Shown: positions 1 to 8,650 of the stretch, one piece after another
How positions within the stretch are numbered: position 1 is the stretch's first letter
Layout of the letters: each line of letters opens with the position of its first letter
Source: an uncultured Gammaproteobacteria bacterium
Lineage (GTDB): Bacteria; Pseudomonadota; Gammaproteobacteria; Enterobacterales; Psychrobiaceae
Reading direction: 5' to 3'
Length of the DNA stretch: 43,632 nt
Assembly (NCBI GenBank): GCA_937139475.1
Contig: CAKZQF010000207.1
Location: 1 to 43,632, forward strand
Notes under the pieces: generated by a model
The model's database searches: none
What the model saw: the letters and a program-made list of their open reading frames with translations, nothing else
What the model was told of the DNA's origin: nothing
Program-made: the position numbers and the translations under genes

Positions 1-277
1 GGACTAACACCAAATGAGTCAGAGAAAAGATACTGGCTTGAATACAAATCCGTGGCCAAAATTAGTTGACCACTACAGAGTCTATCAGGTACGAGCTAGG
101 GAAAATACACTCATTATTTTACATGTAATATTTTAGTGGTGGAGTAAAGGAGGAATTGAGCCTAACAGGTAAGAAATTACTACTGTTAGACCCCTTTTGA
201 TGCAAGTAATAGGCTGATTGTTTAACCAACATAATACAAGCTATGATGGACGAATAGGTTGCTTTACTATTAACGTA

Positions 278-859
278 TTATGAAGACTTAGCCAGATTTA
301 CTACATTTATGAGATTATGTTCTCTTGGTAGCTCAACGTCTTTATAACCATTTTTACCATAAAATCTAATCGTAACGGTTTTATAGTCTGCCTCAGCTAT
401 CCGTTGCGCTGCCTCGATACTGATTACATCTGAAACTATTTCAATCTTCTCGCTCTCTTTAGCTACAGTGTTATAACTACCAACGATACGATCTACTTGA
501 CCTGCAACTTTTGCTACCATTTCTTTACCAATATAAACTTCAGCAGATTTCACGAACGTCCAACTTCCGTATAATGCCGTTGAATAAACATCTATAGAAA
601 TGCGATTACTCCCACTTACCCAAGTGTATTGAATTGTTCTAGTCTCACTTCCACCCATCGCTAAGAAATGATTAATATCATTGGCACTTGCTTGAACACG
701 ATCTTTTAACTTGTCATATGAACAAGATACGACCTTACAATTCGTTGCTAGTAACGCTTCAGGAACACCGCTACCTTGACTCATCTTCCCATAGTCATTT
801 GCTGCGCAACCTGCCAACGTGCTGACCAAAGCGGCAGCTAAGATATTTCTAGTTTTCAT
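278..859 (-). CDS. Putative lipoprotein of unknown function
   Basis: This 193-residue protein has a lipoprotein signal: charged MKTRN, a hydrophobic stretch, then the lipobox LAGC with the lipidated cysteine at residue 18. The start at 859 is chosen over one six codons upstream because AAGGAA lies 4-5 bases before it. The mature part is polar, without obvious catalytic motifs or further membrane segments, and looks like a small periplasmic beta-rich domain. I do not recognise the family. It shares the serine recombinase's strand and lies downstream of it, so it is probably cargo of that element. Confidence 0.7.
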   Translation of the reverse strand: MKTRNILAAALVSTLAGCAANDYGKMSQGSGVPEALLATNCKVVSCSYDKLKDRVQASANDINHFLAMGGSETRTIQYTWVSGSNRISIDVYSTALYGSWTFVKSAEVYIGKEMVAKVAGQVDRIVGSYNTVAKESEKIEIVSDVISIEAAQRIAEADYKTVTIRFYGKNGYKDVELPREHNLINVVNLAKSS

Positions 860-877
860 GAGTTTCCTTGTCTCCAT

Positions 878-1189
878 ATTTGACTTGTGTAGATATCAGT
901 AAAACAGCTTGTCTATCTCACCTTACTAGGAATAATACATTAGCTATCTGAAAGTGAACAGTATAAAGGATGTAAATACTATTCTAAATCAAACGTTAAA
1001 GGGCTGTTTGGTTATTATTCAATTTGTCCTCATGGTTGGTTGCTGTTACCGCAAAATATGTATGATATTAAAAAATGAAACTTTCAAACACACGTTTTGT
1101 GTAAGCGTCGCTATACGACGCAGTCGTGAAGGAAGGGTGATACCTCCAGTAGACCCCCCCTACGGCTCTCTGTCGTTGAATACCTGAGG
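878..1189. other. Intergenic stretch between lipoprotein and recombinase genes
   Basis: No convincing gene is seen. A short hairpin, GCGTCG-CTATA-CGACGC, lies at 1105-1121 and could help stop leftward transcription from the recombinase. An open frame at 954-1187 on the plus strand has no ribosome binding site and an unlikely composition, and was rejected. Confidence 0.4.
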
Positions 1190-2827
1190 CTATTTGTTTG
1201 CGGCAGTACCACTCAAGTTGAGTAACTCGTTAATTGTTAGCTCATCAATACCTTGCGCTTCCAGTTGGGTGACATCCGTTACATCAAGCAACTTACGCTC
1301 TTGGTAGAACCGCTGGATTAATTCACTAGCATTTGGTGCCTTGTAGTCTAATGAGATAGTTGAAACGAAACCCTTAAGCTGTATCGTCCAGTAATCATCG
1401 TGAAACCATATGCTAGCTACGAACCGCTTTAAGTTCTGATTGAATGCCTGCCTTTCCTCAGGTGTAGTAAGCTGCTGTAGACTGAACGACTCGTAGGACT
1501 TTATTAGGTCTGCATTTGAGGTCTGTGAGGTTAGGGTCAGTAGTTCATGCCTAAGCTCTGCTAAAGCATCCTCAGTGTTCTGTAATACACCCATCACAGC
1601 ATCGCGAGCACTACCTTTTAGTATCACAAGCGCCTCAGCGTTGTCCGCTAATGTCTGCAATAATTCCGCTTCTTTGGCTTTGAGTCTTTCTTTCTCTGCG
1701 GAGGTATCAGTCCCAGTTAGTAACTCAGGGAAGTTAATGCATTTAAGTGCTGTAAGTACGGGTGGTAAGTAAGTGGTCATATTTATAGACTTTTGACTGC
1801 ATTTATCATTATCCATATGTTTCTGTGTGCATCTAAGATAGTGATGGCTACGGGATTTGGACATTATTGTTGATGCGTTACATGTAGCACAACGAGCGAC
1901 TCCTCTTAATATATTCTGGAATCCTCCCGTACGTCCTCCTGTCTGAGTCTTGAATGTGCGCTGTATAGCATAGAATGTCTGATCATCTAAGACGCGTGGG
2001 TAATAGTCTTGTATGGGTTCACCAGCGTTAGTATTTACACGCTTACCATCAACTTTAGTTGAAGTTAAAGGCTGGAACTCCCCTATCAACTGACGAGCCA
2101 TGAGGACGTTACGTACTGTTCCTTTGTTCCACGGTTTACCTTTGGGATGAGTAAAGCCTTCTCCTGTTAATGTTCTCGCTATTTCAGTAACCCCATGACC
2201 ATTAAACCTTAATTCAATCATGCGCTTAATATCGTTAACGTGCTTGTTTAGGAGGAGGGTAGTCTTATCTTTATTGAAATTAATCCATAAGGGGGTCTGT
2301 GTTTTTATAGGTTTCTTTGAGTTACGTGCCTCAGTATGGAATTTAGCAAAGGCTGCTTTCACACGTTCAGACTTTTGTTTAGATTCTAAATGGCCTAAGT
2401 ACAAACCTACGGATACAATAAGGCTGCTAGTGAAGTCGTTCTCATCATCGTGTCTAATGATAAGACCAAAACGAACCAGTCCTATATCAATCCCATTATT
2501 AGCTAGCTCATCAAACAGTCGTTGACCCTTACGAATACCTAGACGAGTCAAGCGGTCAGGAGCTTCAATAACGAGTAATGAACCATGTGGGATATGACCC
2601 TCTCTTACAGCCTTGATGAAGCCACCTAGCCCTGCTGAGTCCTTTACGTTAGCTCCTGTGTATGCAGAGACCCCTGCGTCTATGATATTATAATCATCAG
2701 CTAGGGTGTACTCAGGGTATTGCTCTAGGAATTTCAGGGCTGCTTCTGATTGTCTATCTAGTCCTTGCCCATGTTCAGCTTGGGTTGCCTTGGATACACG
2801 ACTATACAAGTAAGCTCTTTTTACCAT
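1190..2827 (-). CDS. Large serine recombinase (site-specific integrase)
   Basis: The protein has 545 residues, typical of large serine integrases. The N-terminal resolvase domain (about 4-150) carries the nucleophile motif YSRVS (Ser12), a downstream arginine in GLDRQ, and DRLTR for the conserved DRLxR arginines. A recombinase domain follows (about 185-290), then a zinc ribbon with CATC and two later cysteines (about 310-350), and a charged segment near 375-440 likely to form the coiled coil that controls integration direction. Such enzymes join attP and attB through a Ser-DNA intermediate with a two-base crossover. It runs divergently from ada with about 30 bp between the starts. No frameshift is seen, so it may be active. 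Confidence 0.9.
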   Translation of the reverse strand: MVKRAYLYSRVSKATQAEHGQGLDRQSEAALKFLEQYPEYTLADDYNIIDAGVSAYTGANVKDSAGLGGFIKAVREGHIPHGSLLVIEAPDRLTRLGIRKGQRLFDELANNGIDIGLVRFGLIIRHDDENDFTSSLIVSVGLYLGHLESKQKSERVKAAFAKFHTEARNSKKPIKTQTPLWINFNKDKTTLLLNKHVNDIKRMIELRFNGHGVTEIARTLTGEGFTHPKGKPWNKGTVRNVLMARQLIGEFQPLTSTKVDGKRVNTNAGEPIQDYYPRVLDDQTFYAIQRTFKTQTGGRTGGFQNILRGVARCATCNASTIMSKSRSHHYLRCTQKHMDNDKCSQKSINMTTYLPPVLTALKCINFPELLTGTDTSAEKERLKAKEAELLQTLADNAEALVILKGSARDAVMGVLQNTEDALAELRHELLTLTSQTSNADLIKSYESFSLQQLTTPEERQAFNQNLKRFVASIWFHDDYWTIQLKGFVSTISLDYKAPNASELIQRFYQERKLLDVTDVTQLEAQGIDELTINELLNLSGTAANK

Positions 2828-2855
2828 TAATGTGTCTCTAATAAGGATGGTTCAT

Positions 2856-3842
2856 ATGGTATTTTATTGTGGTACAAAGGATAAAACAACCTCCATTTTT
2901 TGTATAGCCACTTGTCGCGCTAGAAAACCCAAGTTCGAAAATGTTGAATTTTATTCCTCTTTTAAAGAGGCGTTGGCCGCGGGCTTTAGACCTTGTAAAA
3001 TATGTAAGCCTACTGAAAATGCAAATCAAGCGCCAACTGAAGTGGTGCAGGCAATTGAGATGGTCAGAAACAGCCCCAAGCAAAAGATAACCGACTATCA
3101 ATTGAAGCAAGCAGGAATAGGCCCTGAACTCGTTAGGCGTTGGTTTAATAAACATTACGGCATGACCTTTCAGTCCTATAGCCGTATGTTACGGATTAAT
3201 AATGCGGTGATCGAATTGAAGTCTGGCAAAGGAGCCACAGATACAGCGTTTGATAGTGGCTATGAATCGTTAAGTGGCTTTGGCTATACCTACAAGAAGT
3301 TAGTTGGAAAATCACCTAAACAAGCGACTAACGTCATTGTTATTGACCGATTCACCACACCTTTAGGCCCAATGTTTGTTTGCGCTAACAACGAGGGGGT
3401 TTGCTTGCTTGAGTTTGTAGAACGCCGAATGCTTGAAACTGAATTTCGCGATTTACAGCGTTTACTCGATGCACAAATCATGGCGGGTGAAAATCAGCAC
3501 ACCAAGCAAGCGAAAGAACAAATCGCGCAATACTTCGCCGGCGAGCGGCAAGCGTTTAGCGTACCATTGATAACACCAGGAACGGAATTTCAGCAGCAGG
3601 TCTGGCAAGGGCTTAATCTTATTGCTTATGGGGAAACGGCAAGTTACGCGCAGCAAGCGCAGCGTATTGATAACCCAAAAGCTGTACGTGCAGTCGCTCG
3701 CGCCAACGGCGCAAACCGTATCGCGATTATTGTGCCATGTCATCGCGTTATCGGTAAAGACGGGAGCTTAACCGGTTATGCTGGTGGCCTGGAACGTAAA
3801 AGGTGGTTACTTGAGCATGAAAGGGCGCATGCAAAATGCTAA
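2856..3842 (+). CDS. ada: Ada-type methyl-transfer DNA repair protein and regulator
   Basis: This multidomain protein takes alkyl groups from O6-methylguanine and methylphosphotriesters onto its own cysteines and activates alkylation-response genes. From the start at 2856, the zinc/phosphotriester domain has Cys16, Cys20, Cys47 and Cys50. An AraC-like helix-turn-helix region follows (about 65-145), then the O6-alkyl transferase domain with VPCHRV and acceptor Cys295. AAGGA at 2843-2847 is well spaced for the ATG at 2856; GTG 2832 and ATG 2847 are alternatives. The N terminus is about 20 residues shorter than E. coli Ada, though all metal-binding cysteines remain. It overlaps the convergent GGDEF gene by four bases. 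Confidence 0.88.
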   Translation: MVFYCGTKDKTTSIFCIATCRARKPKFENVEFYSSFKEALAAGFRPCKICKPTENANQAPTEVVQAIEMVRNSPKQKITDYQLKQAGIGPELVRRWFNKHYGMTFQSYSRMLRINNAVIELKSGKGATDTAFDSGYESLSGFGYTYKKLVGKSPKQATNVIVIDRFTTPLGPMFVCANNEGVCLLEFVERRMLETEFRDLQRLLDAQIMAGENQHTKQAKEQIAQYFAGERQAFSVPLITPGTEFQQQVWQGLNLIAYGETASYAQQAQRIDNPKAVRAVARANGANRIAIIVPCHRVIGKDGSLTGYAGGLERKRWLLEHERAHAKC

Positions 3843-5158
3843 GCGATATCACAGCTAGCCTCGTTATTTGTATGCTTTAGCATTGACGGCGCAAAAAACA
3901 TAAAGTCTTCGGCTGGTGATTTCTTGGCGTTATACATTGCAATATCGGCAAATTTTATCAGTTGCGACGGTATTGCTGAGTCATCTGGCGCGATTGAAAT
4001 GCCGATACTTAGCTCTATTGGTAACTGTTGTTGCTTATACATCATCGGCTTAGCGGTGGCGTTTATTATCTTTTGAGCAATAGATGGCACCGTAGTGCGG
4101 CAAGTTAAGCCATTGAGTATAATGATAAATTCATCTCCGCCAATACGAAAGATGTGGTCTTGGGCGCGTACTGTTTTTTGCAGTCGTTGTGCTAGTTCGA
4201 TTAAAATCGCATCACCCGAATCATGACCTAAGGTGTCATTGGTTTTTTTAAAACCATTTAAATCAATAAAAAATATCGCAGTTAAATGAGCTTCGTCATT
4301 CCCTATCGCTTGTTTGAGATACTGATGCAACAGTGTCCGATTCTTCAAGCCGGTAAGTTGATCGTGATGAGCCTTGCGTTCTAAATGCTGCGTTCTATTG
4401 TAAATGCTTTTATTCATTGCGTAGAACTGATTGATTAAATAACCCATCTCATCTTTTCTACTAACCTTTGGCGCATCAATTGCCTCTCCTCGTTCGGTCT
4501 TTTGGGTGTTATCGAGTAATAAACTCATTGGCCTAAATAGCGATCTACTAAGAAATCTAAAGGTGATAAACGCAATAGCAATCAGCAACACTAGTTCAGA
4601 CATAAGAATTAGATTAACCAACGCTTTAGTCGCTTGATATTTTTCTTGGCGTTGAGCTAAAAGCTGTTGTTCCTGTGCAATAAATTGCTGCAACGAAACA
4701 CGAATTTTATCCATGATCTGCTTACCATGGTTTTGATTAACAATGGCTAATGCAGCGGTTAGATTACGGTCTTGTTGCGCCAAGGTCACTGTGCGCTTTA
4801 ATTCAGCCAGTTTTAGGTTCATTAGCTGATTAAGCTTATCTAAGCGTTGCTGCTGAACTGGATTATCCTGGGTCAGACTTTTTAACTGTTGCAAGCTAGA
4901 TGTCGCTAGAAGAAGGCCATAATTATACGGCTCTAGGTAATCTTCATTTTGAGTTAATAGGTAGCCACGTTGCCCTGTTTCGGTATCTTTAAGGCTGCTT
5001 TCGAATTTAGCTGCAGTAAGAATGACCTGCTGGGTATGTTCTACCCAATTAAGTGAGTCCTCTTCGGATGAGCCGAGCATAAAAATCAGCAGGGCATTGC
5101 CAAAGCCTGTTAGAAATAACAACGCTATTAATAGTGTTAGCTTTAATCGTATAGTCAT
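3839..5158 (-). CDS. Membrane-bound diguanylate cyclase (CHASE3-like, HAMP-like, GGDEF)
   Basis: The protein is predicted to make cyclic di-GMP from two GTP at the inner membrane. It has a transmembrane helix at about 7-29, a periplasmic helical region resembling CHASE3 (about 35-175, with TGQRGYLLT), a second helix at about 180-203, a HAMP-like linker and a C-terminal GGDEF domain. The active-site GGDEF is intact at 340-344. Five residues before it is RAQD (331-334), matching the RxxD inhibitory site, so product inhibition is expected. The start at 5158 begins directly with the first membrane helix. It is monocistronic and convergent with ada. The periplasmic ligand is unknown. Confidence 0.9.
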   Translation of the reverse strand: MTIRLKLTLLIALLFLTGFGNALLIFMLGSSEEDSLNWVEHTQQVILTAAKFESSLKDTETGQRGYLLTQNEDYLEPYNYGLLLATSSLQQLKSLTQDNPVQQQRLDKLNQLMNLKLAELKRTVTLAQQDRNLTAALAIVNQNHGKQIMDKIRVSLQQFIAQEQQLLAQRQEKYQATKALVNLILMSELVLLIAIAFITFRFLSRSLFRPMSLLLDNTQKTERGEAIDAPKVSRKDEMGYLINQFYAMNKSIYNRTQHLERKAHHDQLTGLKNRTLLHQYLKQAIGNDEAHLTAIFFIDLNGFKKTNDTLGHDSGDAILIELAQRLQKTVRAQDHIFRIGGDEFIIILNGLTCRTTVPSIAQKIINATAKPMMYKQQQLPIELSIGISIAPDDSAIPSQLIKFADIAMYNAKKSPAEDFMFFAPSMLKHTNNEASCDIA

Positions 5159-5460
5159 TCGTGTTCTATTCCCTGAAGAATTTCTTCCGATCAGTTGATT
5201 GACAGTGTTTCAATCCTTGAAACGCAGCAGTGCTTATAACCGCTTGTATATTATTTGGTCTCTAATCATTACAATTTACCCCCTTTTTACAGGGTTTAAT
5301 ACTTTTTCTTAATCTATTTGTTTTGTTACACATTATTCAGTATTCGTTAAGTCAAAATGGGTTGTTATGAAGTTTTTGAAAACAATACCAATGGTCGTAA
5401 TTGAGCGATTTACTCGGTAAAAATCGAACCATTATCAAAGCCATTGGAGTAGGTGAGTTT
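5159..5460. promoter_or_regulatory. Divergent intergenic region with palindromes upstream of the GGDEF gene
   Basis: Two short dyads lie before the diguanylate cyclase gene: GAAGAA-T-TTCTTC at 5175-5187 and GTTTCAA-TCC-TTGAAAC at 5207-5223. The second has perfect 7-base arms and could be an operator. No clear promoter hexamers were identified in either direction. Confidence 0.35.
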
Positions 5461-6462
5461 ATGAAATATGTCTTTTTATGTCTTCTATTATTGTCTTTTG
5501 CATTAAGCCAAGTTGCAAACGCGGCAAACAAAGCATCGATGGCGCCATCACCAACAAAATCGCACAGCGCTAAACAGAAACAGTACCATCAAACGGTGGG
5601 GGTCTGGTTACATTCACTCGATGTCAGCTATTATCAGGATTTGGATAATGACGGCTACTTTCAAAATTTACGCTTGGATTTAGATCTAGATACCAACGCC
5701 GCCCATCAAGATGTTTTTGTCGAAGTTTGGATTGCTGCTTATGGAGCTGCTGATGAGTTACTTTATCGTACCACTGAAATTGGCCTATATAGTGATGCGA
5801 GTAGTGATGCTCAGCGTATCGATCTTCAGTTAATCGAACCGTATGACGCAGACTATTATCAAATTGAGCTCAGAGTCATCGATGCTAGCACTAATGCCGT
5901 CATTTTTACTGTTGATCAATACGACAGTGACAAGTTACAAGATGCGCCACTGGAAGGGCAACGTAGCGACCAAGACCAGAATGTGAGTATTTACTCCGCC
6001 AATGTTGATTTACGTAACGACAGCAACAGTAACGGCTTTTATCATCAACTGTCGGTCACTTTTGACGCTGATGTTACTTTTGGCAGCGCTGAATTGATTG
6101 CAGAGATTTATGTTGATCAACAGTTAATTTACACCAGTCACTCCTTTGTGGTGCGCGGTTCGTTAACCTCAGATAAACAGTATTTTGATATTGAAATGGT
6201 TAGTGGCCTAGCGTCTGGCTATTATGACTTGGATATTCATTTAATTGACGCGCATGACTTTGCAAGACGCCACCATATCTCGGCGCTCGATTGGGTGGTT
6301 TTTAGGGATTTACCACTGGAGTCTTTCTATTGGGATAATTTCTATGAGGATGAAATTGAAGTCCATGTTGAACATAGTGCCGGTAGTGTTGGCTGGTTGT
6401 TGCTTGGCCTATTTGGCTTAGGGATTATGCGCAGGTTGAGTCAAAATAAAGCGCCCCACTGA
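5461..6462 (+). CDS. Choice-of-anchor H-like surface protein with GlyGly-CTERM-type tail
   Basis: The protein has 333 residues when started at 5461, where GGAG is followed by a clear signal peptide (MKYVFLCLLLLSFA..ANA). A TTG start at 5401 would put 20 polar residues in front of the signal and is rejected. The body has two similar acidic beta-rich halves, each with a LDxSYYQDLDNDGYFQ / DLRNDSNSNGFYH-like Asp/Asn stretch suggestive of calcium binding. The C terminus is AGSVGWLLLGLFGLGIMRR, a Gly-Ser-x-Gly motif, one membrane helix and basic residues. This fits the GlyGly-CTERM tail processed by rhombosortase and matches proteins called choice-of-anchor H. The physiological role is unknown. 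Confidence 0.75.
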   Translation: MKYVFLCLLLLSFALSQVANAANKASMAPSPTKSHSAKQKQYHQTVGVWLHSLDVSYYQDLDNDGYFQNLRLDLDLDTNAAHQDVFVEVWIAAYGAADELLYRTTEIGLYSDASSDAQRIDLQLIEPYDADYYQIELRVIDASTNAVIFTVDQYDSDKLQDAPLEGQRSDQDQNVSIYSANVDLRNDSNSNGFYHQLSVTFDADVTFGSAELIAEIYVDQQLIYTSHSFVVRGSLTSDKQYFDIEMVSGLASGYYDLDIHLIDAHDFARRHHISALDWVVFRDLPLESFYWDNFYEDEIEVHVEHSAGSVGWLLLGLFGLGIMRRLSQNKAPH

Positions 6463-6481
6463 GTAAGCAAAGGCGCATTTT
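6448..6481 (+). terminator. Possible terminator after the anchor protein gene
   Basis: GCGCC (6451-6455) pairs with GGCGC (6472-6476) and is followed by ATTTT. It overlaps the last codons of the gene and has only a 5-bp stem, so it is a weak call. Confidence 0.35.
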
Positions 6482-6486
6482 GGAGG

Positions 6487-8538
6487 TTAGGCAAGATCGA
6501 TAAAAAAAGCCATCTCGAGTGCTTTGTCATGCAAGCTTTTAAAGCGGCCCGATGCGCCGCCATGACCACTTTCCATATCGGTTTTAAAGACCAAGATATT
6601 GTCATCCGTTTTGTACTCACGCAACTTGGCTACCCATTTCATCGGTTCGAAATACTGTACTTGTGAGTCATGTAACCCGGTTGTGACTAACATGTTTGGG
6701 TAATCTTGACGTTTCACATTATCCATCGGCGAATAGGCCAGTATGGTTTGGTAGTCAGCCTTCTCATTCGGATTTCCCCATTCGTCATACTCGTTGGTGG
6801 TTAGGGGGATACTCTCGTCAAGCATTGTTGTTAGTACATCAACAAAGGGAACATGCGCGCCTATCCCGCGATAAAGCGCAGGCGCTTGATTTATTATAGC
6901 CCCCATTAGCAAACCGCCAGCGCTTCCGCCGGAGGCAAAGAGTTTTTCTTTATCGCCATAGCCTTGCGCTATTAATGATTTAGATACATCAATAAAGTCA
7001 TTAAAGGTATTTTGCTTATGTTGTGTTCTACCTTGTTCATACCAATGGCGCCCTAGCATTTCACTGCCACGAATGTGGGCAATCGCGTAAACAAAGCCAC
7101 GGTCGAGCAGGCTAAGCGTATGAGAGCAGAAACTCGGATCAATGGTGATTCCATAAGCGCCGTAGCCATACTGCAGTAGCGGGTTAGTACCATCTTTGTT
7201 GAACAATGATTTGTTGTAGACTAAAGATACTGGCACTTGTATGCCATCACGGGCGGTAACAAACAGTCGTTCACAGCCATAGTCTTGTTGTTTAAACTCG
7301 CCGAGTACTTTTTGTTGTTTTAGAATGGTTGATTGACCGTTGTTTAAGTCAAACTCAAACAGGGTACCGGGTGTTGTCAGGCTGGAGTAATAAATTCTCA
7401 CACTGGTAGATTGTGGCTCTGGATTATCGCCAAGGCAAGCATAATAACATGGGTCGTCAAAGGTTAAAGGCAATACCGTGCCATCATTGTTATATATAAT
7501 AAAACGTATTTGACCAAGCTCACGTTCAGTCACCACCAAACAACTATCAAATAACTCAACCCCTTCCAGTAGCACGTTGTCGCGATGTGCTATTACATCA
7601 GTCCATTGCTCACGTTGGCCAATAGTCGTCGCATCGGCTTTCATTAGACGGAAATTTTTGGCGTTATAGTTAGTAACAATGTAGAAGGTATCACCTAGCT
7701 TATCTGCGTCATATTCATGCTCTTCTTCAAATTCTACTAGCTGCTCAAACTCGCTATCGGGTAGGTTGGCATCGATAAACCACGTATCGGTAGTGTCGGT
7801 AGCGTGGAGGTTGATAAATAATAGTGACTCATCACGGCTATTGCTCAGACTAAGGTAAAAGCTATGATCTTCCTCTTCATAAACCAGTACATCTTCTTCC
7901 TGACTGGTGCCTAGTTTGTGGCGATAAACTTGAGTGCCCAATAATGTTTGTAAGTCTTTTTTAACATAAAATACTGTTTGGTTATCATTGGCCCAAACCA
8001 GCTGCCCTTCGGTATTGTGGAGTTGATCTGAGAGATATTCACCGGTAGTTAAATCTTTTAGCAGAATGCTAAAAATTCTGCGGCCTTCAATGTCCTGCGA
8101 ATAACTTAAAATATTGTCATTGGGACTGATTGAAAACTCACCTAGTTCAAAGAACTCGTGTTGCTCAGCCACCTTATTAACGTTAAGCAACAACTCCTTA
8201 TTTTCACCACTCTTGCTTGTTGCACGATAGTAGGATGAATACTCTTGTTCACCAGTTATTTCACTGTGATACCAATAGGCACCGTCTTTGGCGGGTACGC
8301 TGTTATCATCTTTTACAATACGCGACTTTAGCTCGTTAAATATTTTGTCTTCGAGGGGCTTTTGCTCTCTTAGCATGGCGTTGCAGTAGGCATTTTCTGC
8401 GTTTAGATGCTCGATAACCTTGCTATCTGTACGTTTATCATCACGCATCCAATAGTAATTATCGCAGCGGGTGTGCCCATGAATTGACATCGAGTGTGGT
8501 TGCATCACTGCAACAGGGGCAAGAAGAGATTTGTTCAC
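6487..8538 (-). CDS. ptrB: Oligopeptidase B (S9A serine peptidase)
   Basis: This 683-residue prolyl-oligopeptidase-family enzyme cleaves short peptides after Arg/Lys in the cytoplasm; no signal peptide is present. The N terminus has the family pattern HGHTRCDNYYWMRDD, followed by the beta-propeller (about 80-410) and an alpha/beta hydrolase domain. The catalytic triad is visible: Ser539 in GGSAGG, Asp624 in GLHDSQV and His659 in ESGHGG. The length matches E. coli PtrB. It is monocistronic and convergent with the anchor protein gene. I see no defects. Confidence 0.93.
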   Translation of the reverse strand: MNKSLLAPVAVMQPHSMSIHGHTRCDNYYWMRDDKRTDSKVIEHLNAENAYCNAMLREQKPLEDKIFNELKSRIVKDDNSVPAKDGAYWYHSEITGEQEYSSYYRATSKSGENKELLLNVNKVAEQHEFFELGEFSISPNDNILSYSQDIEGRRIFSILLKDLTTGEYLSDQLHNTEGQLVWANDNQTVFYVKKDLQTLLGTQVYRHKLGTSQEEDVLVYEEEDHSFYLSLSNSRDESLLFINLHATDTTDTWFIDANLPDSEFEQLVEFEEEHEYDADKLGDTFYIVTNYNAKNFRLMKADATTIGQREQWTDVIAHRDNVLLEGVELFDSCLVVTERELGQIRFIIYNNDGTVLPLTFDDPCYYACLGDNPEPQSTSVRIYYSSLTTPGTLFEFDLNNGQSTILKQQKVLGEFKQQDYGCERLFVTARDGIQVPVSLVYNKSLFNKDGTNPLLQYGYGAYGITIDPSFCSHTLSLLDRGFVYAIAHIRGSEMLGRHWYEQGRTQHKQNTFNDFIDVSKSLIAQGYGDKEKLFASGGSAGGLLMGAIINQAPALYRGIGAHVPFVDVLTTMLDESIPLTTNEYDEWGNPNEKADYQTILAYSPMDNVKRQDYPNMLVTTGLHDSQVQYFEPMKWVAKLREYKTDDNILVFKTDMESGHGGASGRFKSLHDKALEMAFFIDLA

Positions 8539-8614
8539 AAAAAAGCCTTGGGTAAGAAGAGACAGGCTAGTTTACCTAAAGCGCTGCGCCAATGGCAATT
8601 GTGTTGTGAGTAAA

Positions 8615-8644
8615 TTGTGCGGCAATGTCACCATTGCCGCACAA
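8615..8644 (-). terminator. Terminator hairpin of the M1 peptidase gene
   Basis: A 13-bp perfect stem (8615-8627 with 8632-8644) and a 4-base loop lie just after the M1 peptidase stop codon, followed on the minus strand by a short T run. Confidence 0.7.
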
Positions 8645-8650
8645 AGGTGG

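Larger units (their letters stand above)
1..2855. mobile_element. Right end of a large-serine-recombinase element (left end outside window)
   Basis: The stretch holds a lipoprotein gene and a large serine recombinase whose start codon is only about 30 bp from the start of ada. Large serine recombinases usually sit at one end of the element they mobilise, beside the attachment site. That places a hybrid att site near 2828-2856. The other end is not in the window, so no repeat can be compared and the core cannot be defined. In bases 1-69 the plus strand has an open frame ending in TGA that could be the tail of another gene; this is weak. Confidence 0.4.

Noticed and set aside
954..1187. Plus-strand open frame of 77 codons
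   Set aside because: No ribosome binding site, a composition unlike a folded protein, and it spans a hairpin region.
2832..2855. GTG start for ada giving eight extra residues
   Set aside because: AAGGA at 2843-2847 is correctly placed for the ATG at 2856, not for the GTG at 2832.
5207..5223. Perfect 7-bp dyad as a possible CRISPR-like unit
   Set aside because: It occurs once only, with no repeat-spacer pattern; kept as a possible operator. No CRISPR array is present in the window.
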